30,554 nucleotides of DNA from Streptomyces flaveolus (GCF_000716535.1 NZ_JNWV01000068.1:1-30554), one strand, 5' to 3'; counted from the first letter of the stretch, positions 1-8,514 are shown. Program-made: numbers and translations. Notes: generated by a model not told the origin, from the letters alone.

Positions 1-65
1 ATCAAGCACGCTCAATGATCACGGGCGAGGACTCACCGTCACCACCGACTACGGAACAGACCCAA

Positions 66-1423
66 ACGAGCGGTGTAACTGGGGTAGTTGGGGTTACTGA
101 CGGGCCGCCGACAGGCGGCCGTCGAAGGTGATGTCGAAGGCGTTCAGGGCGGTCTTCCAGCGCATGGTCCAGCGGGCCTGGCCCTTACCCGTGGGATCGA
201 GGGACATGATCGCCATGTAGACGCACTTCAGGGCGGCCTGCTCGTTCGGGAAGTGCCCGCGGGCCTTGACCGCCCGGCGGATGCGCGCGTTCACCGATTC
301 GATCGCGTTGGTGGTGCAGACGATGCGGCAGATCTCGGTGTCGAACCGCAGGAAGGGCGTGAACTCCTCCCAGGCGTTCTCCCACAGCTTCACGATCGCC
401 GGATACTTCCGTCCCCACGCGTCGGCGAACTCGGCGAACCGGTCCAGGACGGCCTCTTCGGTGGGGGCGGTACAGACGGGCTTGAGGAGACGGGCGATCT
501 TGTCCCAGTCCTGTCGGGCGGCATAGCGGAAGGAGTTCCGCAGCAGGTGGACAACGCAGGTCTGCACGATCGTCCTGGGCCAGACGGTCTCCACCGCGTC
601 GGGCAGGCCCTTGAGCCCGTCGCAGACGAGCATGAGGACGTCGCTGACGCCACGGTTCTTGATCTCGGTGAGGATGTGCAGCCAGTGCTTGGCACCCTCG
701 CCGCCGTCGCCGGCCCACAGTCCCAGGATCTCCCGCCGGCCCTCGGTGGTGACGGCCAGAGCCACATAGATCGGCCGGTTGGCCACTGCACCATCGCGGA
801 TCTTCACGTGAATGGCGTCGATGAAGACGACCGGATAGACGGTGTCGAGCGGGCGGCTCTGCCACTCGGCCATGCCCTCAAGCACCTTGTCGGTAATCGT
901 GGAGACGGTCTGGCGGGAGACCTCGGCGCCATAGACCTCGGCCAGGTGGGCCTGCACCTCGCCGGCGGTCAGGCCCTTCGCGGCCGGCGAGATGACCATC
1001 TCGTCGACACCGGTCAGGCGCTTCTGCCGCTTCTTGACGATCTTCGGCTCGAAGGAGCCGTCGCGGTCGCGGGGCACGGTTATCTCCACCGGGCCGACGT
1101 CGGTCAGCACCGTCTTGGAGCGTGTGCCGTTGCGGGAGTTGCCGCCGTTCTTGCCCACGGGGCCGTGCTTGTCATAGCCGAGATGGTCGGTGCTCTCGCC
1201 TTCCAAGGCAGACTCCAGCAGCCGCTTGGTCAGCTGCTGCAGCAGTCCGCCCTCGTCGGTCAGCTGCAGGCCCTCGGCCTGAGCGCGACCCACCAGCTCG
1301 TCGATCAACTGATCGTCCACGGCCTTCACCGACACAGCCTTCGTGGGCTCGGCGGTCTCGGACTCGGACACGTTCTCACTGGTCATCGATACATCTTCCA
1401 TGATCGGGAGTTACACCGAACGT
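66..1423 (-). mobile_element. IS256-family insertion sequence, apparently complete
   Basis: One full-length transposase gene lies between short terminal inverted repeats. The left repeat, ACGAGCGGTGTAACT at 66-80, pairs with AGTTACACCGAACGT at 1409-1423, matching at 13 of 15 positions. True ends probably extend a few bases outward, since IS256 repeats are usually longer than 15 bp; similarity falls off outside the stated core. I could not identify a flanking target duplication. Intact repeats and an open transposase frame suggest a recent or still active copy, unlike the transposon remnants further right. Confidence 0.8.
94..1386 (-). CDS. IS256-family DDE transposase
   Basis: The protein catalyses cut-and-paste or copy-out movement of its own element. 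It is about 430 residues, normal for IS256/MULE-type transposases. The acidic triad is visible: Asp in FIDAIHVKIRDG, Asp in LVCDGLKGLP and Glu in TTNAIESVNARIRR. The N-terminal third carries the usual HLGYDKHGP and NSRNGTRSKTV segments. I chose the ATG at 1386 because GGAAG stands 8 nt before it; an in-frame ATG at 1401 adds five residues but has no ribosome site. The reading frame is intact and fills the element. It lies upstream of, and on the same strand as nothing else in the element, so it is expressed alone. Confidence 0.93.
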   Translation of the reverse strand: MTSENVSESETAEPTKAVSVKAVDDQLIDELVGRAQAEGLQLTDEGGLLQQLTKRLLESALEGESTDHLGYDKHGPVGKNGGNSRNGTRSKTVLTDVGPVEITVPRDRDGSFEPKIVKKRQKRLTGVDEMVISPAAKGLTAGEVQAHLAEVYGAEVSRQTVSTITDKVLEGMAEWQSRPLDTVYPVVFIDAIHVKIRDGAVANRPIYVALAVTTEGRREILGLWAGDGGEGAKHWLHILTEIKNRGVSDVLMLVCDGLKGLPDAVETVWPRTIVQTCVVHLLRNSFRYAARQDWDKIARLLKPVCTAPTEEAVLDRFAEFADAWGRKYPAIVKLWENAWEEFTPFLRFDTEICRIVCTTNAIESVNARIRRAVKARGHFPNEQAALKCVYMAIMSLDPTGKGQARWTMRWKTALNAFDITFDGRLSAARQ

Positions 1424-1501
1424 CTTACAGTCGCGAGCGAGTCGGCGGCGGGTGTGAGTGCGGAGCTCCGGCCGGGCTGGTACTCCCGTTGGATCGGAGT
1501 A

Positions 1502-1948
1502 TCAGTGCTGACTCGCCTCACTCCCCCGCCCATGGCTGTGAGCGTGCCCGTGCGGATGAGTGTGGCTGTGGCTGTGGCCGGGTGTTCCGGTGGGGGCGGG
1601 CAGTGCGTCGCCGACGCGCAACGGTGCCGCTTCGTAGCTGCCTTCGTGAGCGATGACCGGCCGCCGGTCGCCGGCGAGTTCCGGGTGTTTGTCCTCCAGC
1701 TTCTGCCGGGCCTCGGCCATATGCCGCAGGGTGGTGATGTAGTCACGGTCGCCGCGGTAGGTCCCCTTCCAGGTCTGTGGCATCCGCTCCGGCGGCGGTG
1801 GGACGGTGGCGACGCCGCCGATCGCGAAGCTGCTGGGGATCTTGCGGGTATCGCCGCTGCATTCCGGGCAGCTCGGCAGCGGGGCGGTGAACGACTGGAT
1901 CACTTCGAAGCGGTGTCCGGCCGCGCAGGCGAGTTCGTAGATGGCCAT
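1502..1948 (-). CDS. FmdB-like zinc-ribbon protein with His-rich tail
   Basis: This 148-residue protein starts MAIYELACAAGHRFEV, the pattern of the FmdB/CxxC-CxxC-SSSS regulatory family, followed by CPEC and a Ser-Ser motif near residues 28-40. The family normally binds zinc with two Cys pairs. Here the first knuckle has only one Cys, in CAAGH, so His may substitute or zinc binding may be altered. The last 30 residues contain alternating His (HSHSHTHPHGHAHSH), a likely metal-binding tail. GAGG stands 5 nt before the ATG. A short C-terminal remnant ends 12 nt upstream, so the gene was probably last in an operon. FmdB proteins are often near amide-degrading enzymes; none remains intact here. 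Confidence 0.7.
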   Translation of the reverse strand: MAIYELACAAGHRFEVIQSFTAPLPSCPECSGDTRKIPSSFAIGGVATVPPPPERMPQTWKGTYRGDRDYITTLRHMAEARQKLEDKHPELAGDRRPVIAHEGSYEAAPLRVGDALPAPTGTPGHSHSHTHPHGHAHSHGRGSEASQH

Positions 1949-1960
1949 CGGGTCCTCACC

Positions 1961-2206
1961 TCACGACAGCGACAGTGAGCCGTCGCGGATGCCGGTGTTG
2001 TCGTCCTCGTTGACCGCACGGGGCGGTGGAGACGACCGCGAGAGCGGACCGCAGCCGGGCGTGGCTGCTGCCAGTGCTGACCTCGGGTCCACAGGACGTC
2101 GAGCAGCAGATGGTGGTGGGGCGTGCAGCTCTCCGGTGCGTGGCACAGAATGCCCACGCGGCTGACAGCGGTCACCCCCAGGGTGCGTGAATGTCAGGCA
2201 CATAGA
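1961..2206 (-). pseudogene. Decayed stretch ending in a coding-like C-terminus
   Basis: The last 18 codons before the stop at 1961, reading AVNEDDNTGIRDGSLSLS, have strong GC-ending codons and look like a genuine C-terminus. The preceding part shows no recognisable domain and changes frame character. It sits between a truncated dehydrogenase start and the FmdB-like gene, so it may be the tail of a lost operon member. I do not recognise the family. Confidence 0.3.
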
Positions 2207-2368
2207 GCGGTGGCCGGTGGCGGCCATCGCGGCGTCGGTGATCAGGAGCACCCGGCGGGCCCCGCACCGGGCCAAGTCGGAGCCGGTCCCGTCGGATGCC
2301 CCTGGCTTCAGCGCCGCGGCGCCGTAGGTGGCCACGGACTCGAGTCCGGCCGGAACGTTGGTGGTCAT
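2207..2368 (-). pseudogene. Iron-type alcohol dehydrogenase, N-terminal fragment
   Basis: The segment encodes ALKPGASDGTGSDLARCGARR and then VLLITDAAMAATGH. This resembles the first Rossmann-like segment of iron-containing alcohol dehydrogenases and maleylacetate reductases (GxGxxxxL followed by VLLVTD). AGGAG stands 8 nt before the ATG at 2368, so the translation start survives. Similarity ends after about 53 residues, whereas the family is about 360-400 residues, and neither the metal site nor the C-terminal helical domain is present. This is the 5' stub of a gene lost by deletion. Family assignment rests on a short segment. Confidence 0.45.
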
Positions 2369-2447
2369 ACGCATTCTCCTGGGGATCGGCTGGGTCCCGG
2401 CGGCGCAGCCAGCCGCTGCTGGGGTGCCGCCGGGCCGGCCCGGGCGA

Positions 2448-3257
2448 TCAGACGTAGAAGCCGTTGGGGGCGAGTCGCATCGAGCGCAGTTGCTCGGCGT
2501 CGTGGCCGAAGACGACGGTGGCGTCCGACCTCTCGGCGATGCCGCGGATCTTCTCCACCGATGCGTACCAGGCCGACAGGTCGTTGACGACGGCTGCAGG
2601 GACAGCCGGCGGGCCGTAGGAGTCGCCCATATAGACGGCGTCCGACGTGAAGAGCATCGTCCCGGTCTCCGGCAGGTCGACCTTCATTGCCATGGTGCCG
2701 GGGGTGTGCCCAGGAGCCTCGATGAGGGTGACACCGGGCAGGATCTCCGTGTCACCGCTGACGGTGTCGAAGTCCCAGGCAGCGTAGTCCGCTTTAAGGT
2801 GTGCACCGTTGAAGGCGCCTTCGAAGCCGAACGCGAACTCCTTCTCCTTGTCGTTGCACACCAGCCTCGCGCCGGTGCCGGCGAACATGCCGATGTTCCC
2901 GGCGTGGTCGAAGTGAAGGTGGGACAGGACCAGGTAATCGATGTCCTGCGGCTCCACACCGATCTGGCCGAGCCGCGCGTCGAGATACTCCTCGTCGCTC
3001 ACCTGGTCGTAGGGGAAGAACTCCTGCAGGCCGGTGGGAGCCCAGCGGGTCTGCCAGTCGCGGGGGCAGCTGGTGTCCCACAGCAGAGTCCCCTCGGGGG
3101 TCTCTACGAGCACGCAGTGGGTCGTGCAGGGGTACCACTCGGCGGGCCGCTCGCGCTCGGTGCGCGCACGCAGCGTGCGGCCGGGCTTGAGCAGCAGCCA
3201 CGTCAGGTCGCAGCTCATCGCTCCGCAGCTCAGTACGTGGACTCTGTTCGCGGTCAT
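2448..3257 (-). CDS. MBL-fold metallohydrolase, AHL-lactonase-like
   Basis: A cytoplasmic metallo-beta-lactamase-fold hydrolase of about 269 residues. The zinc motif HxHxDH appears as SHLHFDHAGN, with later metal ligands in APGHTPG and in FGHDAEQL near the end. The HxHxDH, APGHTPG and FxxDA(V)Y arrangement is that of N-acyl-homoserine lactonase-like proteins; actual substrates in this group range from lactones to esters. The ATG at 3257 is chosen because GGAGG lies 5 nt upstream; a longer frame to 3338 lacks such a site. It is downstream of the MFS and SDR genes on the same strand, so it may open a lactone made during substrate oxidation. The family is clear and the substrate is not. Confidence 0.85.
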   Translation of the reverse strand: MTANRVHVLSCGAMSCDLTWLLLKPGRTLRARTERERPAEWYPCTTHCVLVETPEGTLLWDTSCPRDWQTRWAPTGLQEFFPYDQVSDEEYLDARLGQIGVEPQDIDYLVLSHLHFDHAGNIGMFAGTGARLVCNDKEKEFAFGFEGAFNGAHLKADYAAWDFDTVSGDTEILPGVTLIEAPGHTPGTMAMKVDLPETGTMLFTSDAVYMGDSYGPPAVPAAVVNDLSAWYASVEKIRGIAERSDATVVFGHDAEQLRSMRLAPNGFYV

Positions 3258-3348
3258 GGAGCCTCCGGTCCAGGACGGCCGCAGGCCGAAGCCCGGCCGG
3301 CCATCGATGAATTCGTCAGTGAACTTCGCAGAGGGCATCGCATGGTGG

Positions 3349-4689
3349 TCAGCCGTCGGCGTCGTGATCGGAGTTCAGGTCGCGCCCCCGGGTCTCCCGG
3401 ACGATCAGCGCGCAGACCAGCCCGACCAACCCCGCTCCCGCCCAGATCGAGGCGATCGGCCAGGAGGCACCGTCGGCGGCACTGACGAGTGCACCCGTGA
3501 CTAGCGGCACGAACCCCGCCACGACACCGCCGAGCTGGTAGCCGATCGACGTGCCGGTGTACCGGACGCTCGCGGAGAACAGTTCGGCGTACAGCGCCGC
3601 TGTGGGCCCGTACATCCCCGCGTGCGCCACGGCGAGCGCGAGCAGTATGGCCAGCCAGGTGAGACCTGTCTGCCCGGCCGCCAGCAGCCGGAAGAACGGG
3701 AAGGCGAGCAGGACTGTGAATCCGGCAGCGGTCAGGAACACGGGGCGCCGGCCCAGTCTGTCCGACAGCGCGCCGAAGCAGGGCACCGTCAGGCCCTCGA
3801 CCAGGGCCGCGATGAGCATCCCCGTCAGGAGCACGCCCCGCGACAGGCCGAGGTGGGAAGGGCCGTACGACAGCACGTACACCGAGACGATGTAGAAGGG
3901 GACGCCGGCCGAGACGTACATGCCGACGGTGAGGGCGATCGCCCTCCCGTGGCGGCGGAACGCCTCCACGGCCGGCATCTTGCGCGCCCGCCCTGACTCC
4001 TTGACCTGGACGAACGTCTGTGTCTCGGTGATGCGCGACCGGAGGAACAACCCCACCGCGATCAACGCGACGCTGAGCAGGAACGGGACGCGCCAGCCCC
4101 AGGCAAGGAGGTCGTCATCGGGCAGCGTGGAGACCACCGCGAACACGGTCGACGACAGGACCAGCCCCAGTGGTACACCCATCTGCGGCAGACTCCCATA
4201 GAGGCCTCGCCGGTCGACCGGCGAGGATTCCACGACCATGGTCACAGCGCCGCCCCACTCGCCGCCGACGGCGAAACCCTGAAGGAAGCGCAGCGTGACC
4301 AGCAGGATCGGCGCCCAGATCCCGATGACCTGGTAGCCCGGCAGCAGGCCGACGACGACGGTCGCCGCACCCATCAGGAACAGCGTGAGCATGAGCGCGT
4401 TCTTGCGTCCCAGGCGGTCCCCGAAATGACCGAAGATGACTCCGCCGAGCGGGCGGGCCACAAAGCCCACGGCGAAGGTGCCGAACGCGGCCAGAGTGCC
4501 GGCCGCCGGTGAGAACTCGGGAAAGAACTCCGTGCCGAAGACCAGCGCCGCGGCGAGGCCGTAAATGTAGAAGTCGTACCACTCGATCGTGGTGCCGATC
4601 ATGCCGGCCAGTGCCGTTCTGCGGGTGGCGGCCAAGGGCGCTTCGGGGCGTCTTCCGGTTGCGTCGTCAGTGACGTGAAGATGGCTCAT
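3349..4689 (-). CDS. MFS transporter, metabolite:H+ symporter (MHS) type
   Basis: A 446-residue inner-membrane protein with about 12 hydrophobic segments. The beginning, MIGTTIEWYDFYIYGLAAAL, and the loop FGHFGDRLGRKNAL are typical of the MHS branch (ProP, KgtP, ShiA), which couples uptake of organic acids or zwitterions to protons. RFLQGFAVGGEWGGA near residue 135 is the conserved fourth-helix motif of that branch. The C-terminal half repeats the loop as GALSDRLGRRPV. No strong ribosome site precedes the ATG at 4689, so a slightly different start is possible. It lies 50 nt after the SDR gene and upstream of the MBL hydrolase, all on the minus strand. This suggests an uptake-plus-catabolism operon for a carboxylate. 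Confidence 0.9.
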   Translation of the reverse strand: MSHLHVTDDATGRRPEAPLAATRRTALAGMIGTTIEWYDFYIYGLAAALVFGTEFFPEFSPAAGTLAAFGTFAVGFVARPLGGVIFGHFGDRLGRKNALMLTLFLMGAATVVVGLLPGYQVIGIWAPILLVTLRFLQGFAVGGEWGGAVTMVVESSPVDRRGLYGSLPQMGVPLGLVLSSTVFAVVSTLPDDDLLAWGWRVPFLLSVALIAVGLFLRSRITETQTFVQVKESGRARKMPAVEAFRRHGRAIALTVGMYVSAGVPFYIVSVYVLSYGPSHLGLSRGVLLTGMLIAALVEGLTVPCFGALSDRLGRRPVFLTAAGFTVLLAFPFFRLLAAGQTGLTWLAILLALAVAHAGMYGPTAALYAELFSASVRYTGTSIGYQLGGVVAGFVPLVTGALVSAADGASWPIASIWAGAGLVGLVCALIVRETRGRDLNSDHDADG

Positions 4690-4739
4690 GCGGGTTCGTG
4701 GCTCTCGTCGTCGGGAGTCGGGTGAACCGTCTGACAGGG

Positions 4740-5513
4740 TCAGAGGGTTGGTACGAGGCCGCCGTCACACCGGACGGCGGTGCCCGTGATGTACGCGGCC
4801 TGGGTGCTGCACAGGAAGGCGGCGACGGCACCGAACTCGTCGGGTCCTCCGTAGCGCCCGGCCGGGATAGTGGCCTTGGATGCGGCCTCGACCTCGCTCA
4901 GTGACTGGCCGGTGCGCTGGGCGGTGGCTTCGTCCACCTGCCGGGCCCGGGAGGTGGCGATGCGCCCGGGCAGCAGGGAGTTGACCGTCACGCCTTGCGC
5001 GGCCACCTCGGTGGCGAGGGTTTTCAGGTACCCGGCGAGCGCCGCCCGGCCGAGGTTGGACAGCGAGAGGTTCGGCAGGGGGGCCTGCACGCTCGTCGAG
5101 CTGATGCTCAGGATGCGGCCCCACCCCTTCTCGAGCATTGCCGGAAGGACGCCCTGCACCAGGATCTGCTGTGGTTTGACCAGCGTGTCGATGGCCTGCT
5201 CGATCCCGGCGGTGTCAGTGGCGCGGGCCGGCCCCGGCGCGGGTCCCGGCCCGTTGAGGACGAGGATGTCGAGGTCACCGACGGCCTCGCGGGCAGCCGT
5301 GAGGAGCTGCTCCGCACCGCCGTCTGCCACCAGGTCGCAGCCCACACCGACCGCGTTGGGCAGTTCGCCGGCCACCTCCTTGGCCCGGCCGTCCGACCGG
5401 CCCGTGACCACGACGGTCACGCCTTCTTCCGCGAGGGCCTGGGCGGTCGCCCTGCCCAGCCCGGATGTGGACGCACAGACGAGAGCGGTTTTCCCTGCCA
5501 GACCGAGTTGCAC
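4740..5513 (-). CDS. SDR-family oxidoreductase with atypical active site
   Basis: A 257-residue short-chain dehydrogenase/reductase-fold protein. The nucleotide loop reads ASTSGLG, with Ala for the usual first Gly, and the fourth strand has LVLNGPGP rather than NNAG. The catalytic region SISSTSVQAPLPNLS then SNLGRAALAGYLKTLA lacks the expected YxxxK: Ser and Arg occupy the aligned Tyr and Lys sites. Such FabG-like non-canonical SDRs occur elsewhere, so it may be an unusual reductase or not a dehydrogenase at all. The end, AVRCDGGLVPTL, is normal. The GTG start at 5513 follows GGAGG at a 5-nt gap. It is first in a minus-strand operon and faces an alpha-hydroxy-acid oxidase gene across a promoter with a perfect palindrome. 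Confidence 0.85.
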   Translation of the reverse strand: MQLGLAGKTALVCASTSGLGRATAQALAEEGVTVVVTGRSDGRAKEVAGELPNAVGVGCDLVADGGAEQLLTAAREAVGDLDILVLNGPGPAPGPARATDTAGIEQAIDTLVKPQQILVQGVLPAMLEKGWGRILSISSTSVQAPLPNLSLSNLGRAALAGYLKTLATEVAAQGVTVNSLLPGRIATSRARQVDEATAQRTGQSLSEVEAASKATIPAGRYGGPDEFGAVAAFLCSTQAAYITGTAVRCDGGLVPTL

Positions 5514-5536
5514 AGCACCCTCCAATGTCTGAAATC

Positions 5537-5551
5537 TAAGACACTGTCTTA
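5537..5551. promoter_or_regulatory. Perfect 15-bp palindromic operator, site A
   Basis: TAAGACACTGTCTTA is an exact inverted repeat around a central C. It lies 24 nt before the GTG start of the SDR gene and in the divergent promoter shared with the hydroxy-acid oxidase. Near copies occur at 8500-8514 and 8596-8610. Its form suits a dimeric regulator of the IclR, TetR or GntR type; which one binds is not shown. Confidence 0.75.
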
Positions 5552-5702
5552 AATACGGTTCAGATGGTGCCCGCGCCGCGAGCCGGACGTCAAGGCTTGA
5601 CGCCCGCCGAGTCAGGAGTGAGACTCCGATTTCTCAGACAGCGTCCAATATCTCGTCGTTCGTCGAACGGCCATTCGTACCCGCACATCGAGAGGCACGA
5701 CA

Positions 5703-6971
5703 GTGACCGTCACCCAGTCCCCAGCGGCATCCGCAGCCCAGAAGCGGCCTCGCGTCGCACGACAGCGTCCCCGGTGGACGGAGCTCCGAGAGGTCCTGCG
5801 GCTGCGCCGGCCGACCCTCAACCCGGTCGAGCGGCGGCTGGGAGCCGCGCTGAGCATCGACGATCTGCGCCGGGTAGCGGTACGCACGACTCCGCGCGCG
5901 GTGTTCGACTACGTCGACGGCGCGGCCGACGCGGAGGTGACCGCACGACGGAACAGGGCGGCGTTCGCGGCGGTCGAACTCGTGCCGGAGTACCTGTCGC
6001 CGGTCGACCACCCGGACCTGTCCACGCGCGTGCTCGGCCGGGAGATCTCGATGCCGCTGATTTTCGCGCCGACCGGCTACACACGGATGATGCACCACGA
6101 GGGCGAGACGGCGGTCGCGCGCGTGGCCGCCCGCCACGGGCTGCCCTACACCCTTTCCACGGTGGGAACGTCCACCGTGGAGGACGTCGCCGCGGCGGCT
6201 CCTGGCGGTGAGCACTGGTTCCAGCTCTACCTGACCCGCGACGAGCGCCTCAACGCGGAACTGCTCGACCGCGCCCGGGCGGCCGGGTTCACCACCGTGG
6301 TCCTGACCGTCGACACACCCGTGGCGGCCCGGCACCTCAAGGACATCCGCAACGGCCTCACGATCCCGCCATCGCTCACCCTGCGGACTCTGTGCGGCAT
6401 GGCCCGCTACCCGTCCTGGGCGCTGAACAAGCTGACCACGGCCCCGATCACGTTCGCGTCGCTGAGCAGCATGACCAGCGGCGCGATCGACGCGGTGCGG
6501 GTCGCCGACGTCGTGTTCGAACCGACGCTGAACTACGAGCATCTGGCGTGGCTGCGCGCCAACTGGCCACACCGGTTGCTGGTCAAGGGGATCCTCAGCC
6601 CGCGCGACGCCCGCCGTGCCGTCGAGGCGGGCGTGGACGGCGTGATCGTGTCCAACCACGGCGGACGGCAGCTCGACCGCACGCCGGCCACCCTCACGGT
6701 GTTGCCCGAAATCCGCGAAGAGCTCGGTCCTGACGCCACGGTGATCCTCGACAGCGGCGTCAGGCACGGTCAGGACATCCTCACCGCGGTGGCTCTCGGG
6801 GCGGATGCGGTCATGATCGGCCGTGCCTACCTCTACGGCCTGATGGCCGGCGGCGAGCGGGGCGTGGAACGCGCCGTGACGATCCTGCGCGAGGAGTACT
6901 CACGCAGCCTGCAACTCCTGGGTCTGAACTCGAGCGCCGCGATCGCGCGGCATCACGTGCGCGTGCCGTAG
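5703..6971 (+). CDS. FMN-dependent alpha-hydroxy-acid oxidase/dehydrogenase
   Basis: A 422-residue member of the lactate/glycolate/mandelate oxidase family, which oxidises 2-hydroxy acids to 2-keto acids with FMN. FDYVDGAADAEVT near residue 70 is the N-terminal signature and APTGYTRMMH follows. The catalytic His-Arg signature is SNHGGRQLD near residue 315. FMN phosphate-binding residues appear in LDSGVRHGQD and MIGRAYLYG. About 45 extra residues precede the barrel compared with glycolate oxidase. The GTG start at 5703 has GAGAGG 7 nt upstream. It is divergent from the SDR gene and convergent with the aldehyde dehydrogenase, with a terminator between. The substrate is probably an intermediate of the surrounding pathway. 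Confidence 0.9.
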   Translation: MTVTQSPAASAAQKRPRVARQRPRWTELREVLRLRRPTLNPVERRLGAALSIDDLRRVAVRTTPRAVFDYVDGAADAEVTARRNRAAFAAVELVPEYLSPVDHPDLSTRVLGREISMPLIFAPTGYTRMMHHEGETAVARVAARHGLPYTLSTVGTSTVEDVAAAAPGGEHWFQLYLTRDERLNAELLDRARAAGFTTVVLTVDTPVAARHLKDIRNGLTIPPSLTLRTLCGMARYPSWALNKLTTAPITFASLSSMTSGAIDAVRVADVVFEPTLNYEHLAWLRANWPHRLLVKGILSPRDARRAVEAGVDGVIVSNHGGRQLDRTPATLTVLPEIREELGPDATVILDSGVRHGQDILTAVALGADAVMIGRAYLYGLMAGGERGVERAVTILREEYSRSLQLLGLNSSAAIARHHVRVP

Positions 6972-6984
6972 GCATCCGGGGCCG

Positions 6985-7015
6985 GGAAAGGGCCCGCCTC
7001 CGCAGGCCCTTTTCC
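6985..7015. terminator. Bidirectional stem-loop terminator
   Basis: AAAGGGCC at 6987-6994 pairs perfectly with GGCCCTTT at 7005-7012 around a 10-nt loop, and the arms extend by about two more pairs if one extra T is bulged. It lies between two convergent stop codons, with a short T-run on the plus side. This suits termination from both directions. Confidence 0.75.
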
Positions 7016-7032
7016 GCGTGCGCGGCCCGGCG

Positions 7033-8469
7033 TCAGGAGGCGCGCCGGGGAATCCCCAACGGGTTCGCGTCGCGCAGGGCCGGGGGCAGCAGGTGCTGCG
7101 GCACGTTCTGATACGCGACCGGCCGCAGGAACCGGGAGATGGCCTCGGTCCCCACCGAGGTCGTGGCCGGTGCCGTGGTGGCCGGGTAGGGGCCGCCGTG
7201 CTGCTGCGCATAGGTGACCGAGACACCGGTGGGCCACTGGTTCCACAGCACACGTCCGGCCTTGGCGGCCAGGAGCCTGATCAACTCCGCTGCGACGGTG
7301 TCGTCGTCTTCACCCTGGATGGACGCGGTCAGTTGGCCGTCGATGACCTTCGCCACCGTCAGCAGTTCGCTCTCCTCCGTGTATTCGACGACCAGCGCGG
7401 CCGGTCCGAACACCTCCCGGATGATCGCCTCCGGGTCCCGCAGCAGCTCCGCCGAGGTCGTGCACAGCACCGTCGGCGACGGATCGGCGGCGGTGTGATC
7501 CCCACTGACCAGGACGCGCACTCCGGCCGTGTTCCGCAGCTCCTGCACAGCACCGGAGTAGGAGGTGCGGATGCGATCGTTGAGCAGAGTCAACGGCTCG
7601 CCGGGGACGGCGTCGGGCAGCTGGTCCACGAGTCCGGCCGATACCGGGACCAGCAGGATGCCGGGCTTCGTGCAGAACTGTCCGGCGCCGAGCGTGAACG
7701 ACCCGGCGAACTCCGAAACGATCGCGGGCCCGCGCCGCTCGGCGGCGGCCTTCGTCACGAAGACCGGATTGACGCTGCCGAGCTCGCCGTAGAACGGTAT
7801 GGGCTCCGGACGGCCGGTGGCGAGGTCGAAGAGGGCTCGGCCCGCCTCGATCGAACCGGTGAACGCGCCCGCCTTCACCCGCGGGTCCGTTATGGCGGCC
7901 CGCCCGGCCTCGGTCCCGAAGATGACGTCGAAGAGCCCCTCGGGGGCGTCGGCGGACTGTAGTGCGTCGTGCACCACCTCTGCCGTGGCGGCCGAGAGCC
8001 TGGGGTGGCCGGAGTGGGCCTTGACCACGACTGAGCAGCCCGCTGCGAGCGCCGAGGCGGTGTCCCCGCCGGCCACGCTGAACGCGAGCGGGAAGTTGCT
8101 CGCGGCGAAAACGACGACCGGACCGAGAGGTTCGAGCATCCGGCGCAGGTCAGGTCGCGGGCCCACCGGCCAGGACGGGTCGGCATGGTCGATCGTCGCC
8201 CCGAGGTACTCCCCCCGCTCCACCACCTGGGCGAACAGCCGCAGCTGGAACACGGTGCGGACCATCTCGTTGCGCAGTCGGGCCTGCCCGAGGGACGTCT
8301 CCTCGTCCGCGATCGCCACGAGTTTCGGCGCGGCCTCCTCGAGCGCGGAGGCGACGGCCTGAAGAAGCGGGGCACGGTCGGCCGGTGGGAGGCGGCTCCA
8401 CTGCTCGAACGCGCCTGCGGCAGCGTCGAGTTTGTGCGCCAGCGCCTGCGGGTGCGTCGCATCGGTCAT
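7033..8469 (-). CDS. Aldehyde dehydrogenase (NADP+), ketoglutarate-semialdehyde type
   Basis: A 478-residue aldehyde dehydrogenase. FAASNFPLAFSVAGGDTASA followed by VVKAHSGHP is the hallmark of the 2,5-dioxovalerate (alpha-ketoglutarate semialdehyde) dehydrogenase subfamily that ends non-phosphorylative sugar-acid and hydroxyproline pathways. The general-base Glu lies in YGELGSVNPVF and the nucleophile Cys in GAGQFCTKPG. The ATG at 8469 is chosen because AAGGAG stands 8 nt upstream; the in-frame TTG just before it is unlikely. It is divergent from the zinc alcohol dehydrogenase, and the shared promoter holds two copies of the TAAGACA palindrome. The subfamily is clear; the true aldehyde could differ from ketoglutarate semialdehyde. 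Confidence 0.92.
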   Translation of the reverse strand: MTDATHPQALAHKLDAAAGAFEQWSRLPPADRAPLLQAVASALEEAAPKLVAIADEETSLGQARLRNEMVRTVFQLRLFAQVVERGEYLGATIDHADPSWPVGPRPDLRRMLEPLGPVVVFAASNFPLAFSVAGGDTASALAAGCSVVVKAHSGHPRLSAATAEVVHDALQSADAPEGLFDVIFGTEAGRAAITDPRVKAGAFTGSIEAGRALFDLATGRPEPIPFYGELGSVNPVFVTKAAAERRGPAIVSEFAGSFTLGAGQFCTKPGILLVPVSAGLVDQLPDAVPGEPLTLLNDRIRTSYSGAVQELRNTAGVRVLVSGDHTAADPSPTVLCTTSAELLRDPEAIIREVFGPAALVVEYTEESELLTVAKVIDGQLTASIQGEDDDTVAAELIRLLAAKAGRVLWNQWPTGVSVTYAQQHGGPYPATTAPATTSVGTEAISRFLRPVAYQNVPQHLLPPALRDANPLGIPRRAS

Positions 8470-8499
8470 CAAGCACGCTCCTTGAGTGCGTCTTAAATA

Positions 8500-8514
8500 T
8501 AAGACATAGTCTTG
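8500..8514. promoter_or_regulatory. Palindromic operator, site B
   Basis: TAAGACATAGTCTTG matches site A at 13 of 15 positions. It lies 30 nt before the aldehyde dehydrogenase start. It overlaps a second dyad, TCTTA-AATA-TAAGA at 8491-8504, and a further half-site, CAAGACAC, follows at about 8519. The cluster suggests a regulator bound over the minus-strand promoter. Confidence 0.65.

Noticed and set aside
1..65. Possible target duplication outside the IS256 element
   Set aside because: I could not find a convincing 8-9 bp direct repeat at both ends by eye.
88..1656. A 522-residue plus-strand frame opposite the IS256 transposase
   Set aside because: It mirrors the transposase and its flank, has no domain similarity, and is a by-product of high GC content.
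5634..6767. A 377-residue minus-strand frame opposite the hydroxy-acid oxidase
   Set aside because: The plus strand carries all catalytic motifs of an FMN oxidase; the minus frame is Arg-, His- and Val-rich shadow sequence.
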